NCBI GenBank assembly: GCA_001304425.1
Contig: LJTS01000200.1
Coordinates: forward strand, 1-5,754
Direction: 5' to 3'
DNA length: 5,754 nucleotides
Source of the DNA: Betaproteobacteria bacterium SG8_40
Lineage (GTDB): Bacteria > Pseudomonadota > Gammaproteobacteria > Burkholderiales > Eutrophovitaceae
The notes below the pieces were generated by a model. The model was given only the letters and a program-made list of their open reading frames with translations, did not search any database and was not told the DNA's origin. The translations under genes were made by a program, and so were the position numbers. Shown here in pieces: positions 5,348 through 5,754 of this stretch (its first letter is position 1; every line of letters begins with the position of its first letter).

Positions 5348-5417
5348 GCGGGTTCGCTGACGTGGGTTCGTTGACGAGGGTTCGTTAAGGTGGGTTCGTT
5401 AAGGTGGGTTCGTTAAC
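5348..5417. repeat. Tandem array: five 14-bp repeats, consensus GTGGGTTCGTTAAS
   Basis: Five head-to-tail 14-base units occupy 5348-5361, 5362-5375, 5376-5389, 5390-5403 and 5404-5417 with no spacers. Counted against the consensus, units 4 and 5 match fully, unit 3 has one change (A at position 2), unit 2 one (G at position 12) and unit 1 three. The last base is C, C, G, G, C in order. The array fills most of the gap between the NUDIX stop and the VOC gene and ends 31 bases before the VOC start codon. Unit 5 merges into a 10-bp palindrome, TCGTTAACGA (5410-5419). With no spacers and 14-bp units it is not a CRISPR array. Confidence 0.95.
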
Positions 5418-5448
5418 GATGGTGCCGGATCATAAAAGGGTAACTTGA

Positions 5449-5754
5449 ATGAACGCGATTGCGACGCTGGATCATCTTGTAGTGACTGCACCGAACCTCA
5501 AGGCTGGGGTGCAATGGGTGCGTGATGCGCTTGGGGTGACACCGGAACTTGGCGGCAAGCATCCCCGCATGGGTACGCACAACTGCCTGCTGCGACTGGG
5601 AGAGCAGACTTATCTGGAAGTCATCAGTGCGGACCCCAACGCTCCGGACCCGGGCCGGCCGCGCTGGTTTGCCCTCGACCGGATGGAGCCGGACGCTTCT
5701 GCGCAACTGGCTGCATGGGTGGCGCGAACCACGGACATCGAACGATCGGCGGCG
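5449..5754 (+). CDS. Glyoxalase-like domain protein (VOC superfamily), 5' part
   Basis: This starts at ATG 5449, preceded by AAAAGGG (5434-5440) at 8 bases, and remains open for 102 codons to the window end. The visible N-terminal half opens with TLDHLVVTAPNLKAGVQWV, the first beta-alpha unit of a VOC module with its candidate metal-ligand His (H9), then GGKHPRMGTHNCLLRLG, then QTYLEVIS with a Glu (E57) in the position often used as a metal ligand. PRWFALD follows. This order matches my memory of the Glyoxalase_3 type (Pfam PF13468), a group with mostly unassigned substrates, rather than true glyoxalase I. VOC proteins are metal-dependent enzymes (isomerases, dioxygenases, resistance proteins), usually cytosolic; no signal peptide is seen. 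The 14-bp repeat array lies directly upstream and could influence its expression. The second half of the domain is outside the window, so completeness cannot be judged. Confidence 0.88.
   Translation, partial: MNAIATLDHLVVTAPNLKAGVQWVRDALGVTPELGGKHPRMGTHNCLLRLGEQTYLEVISADPNAPDPGRPRWFALDRMEPDASAQLAAWVARTTDIERSAA

Noticed and set aside
5348..5417. Possible CRISPR array or plasmid-type iterons
   Set aside because: The units are 14 bp with no spacers and no cas genes, which excludes CRISPR. No replication gene or DnaA boxes were seen, so an origin iteron reading is unsupported.

Overview
The window is GC-rich, densely coding bacterial chromosome. MscS and Adhesin_E-type proteins, a PQQ-type beta-propeller lipoprotein, AGGAG-like ribosome sites and GC-stem/T-run terminators all suggest a proteobacterium, most likely gamma- or betaproteobacterial. 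That placement is inference: no rRNA, tRNA or lineage marker is present. There is no transposase, integrase, phage gene or CRISPR array, so this looks like ordinary chromosome carrying several poorly characterised exported proteins.

Layout. The + strand first carries the 3' part of a short-chain dehydrogenase (1-511) whose usual catalytic tyrosine position reads Leu. Next come a multi-pass membrane protein of unknown function (about 602-1345), a 66-residue exported His-containing membrane peptide (1481-1681), a secreted Adhesin_E-like protein (1758-2189) and a beta-propeller lipoprotein of the YncE / PQQ-associated type (2349-3470). A strong bidirectional terminator (3526-3554) ends this block and also serves the convergent minus-strand mscS-type channel gene (3579-4400). 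Upstream of mscS is a 357-base divergent intergenic region (4401-4757) with no convincing gene. It holds four inverted repeats, one of them terminator-like. A NUDIX-fold protein with a predicted signal peptide follows (4758-5321), then an array of five 14-bp tandem repeats (5348-5417), and finally the 5' part of a glyoxalase-like (VOC superfamily) gene that runs off the window (5449-5754).

How the genes work together. No single pathway links them. The central theme is the cell envelope: an inner-membrane protein, a small exported peptide, a secreted Adhesin_E protein, an outer-membrane-type lipoprotein propeller, a mechanosensitive channel and a probably periplasmic NUDIX protein. The flanking SDR and VOC proteins look like cytosolic small-molecule enzymes. 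I do not see a complete new defence, mobile or biosynthetic system. The points most worth a second look are the structured divergent intergenic region, the 14-bp repeat array, the exported NUDIX protein with an altered Nudix box, and the tyrosine-less SDR.
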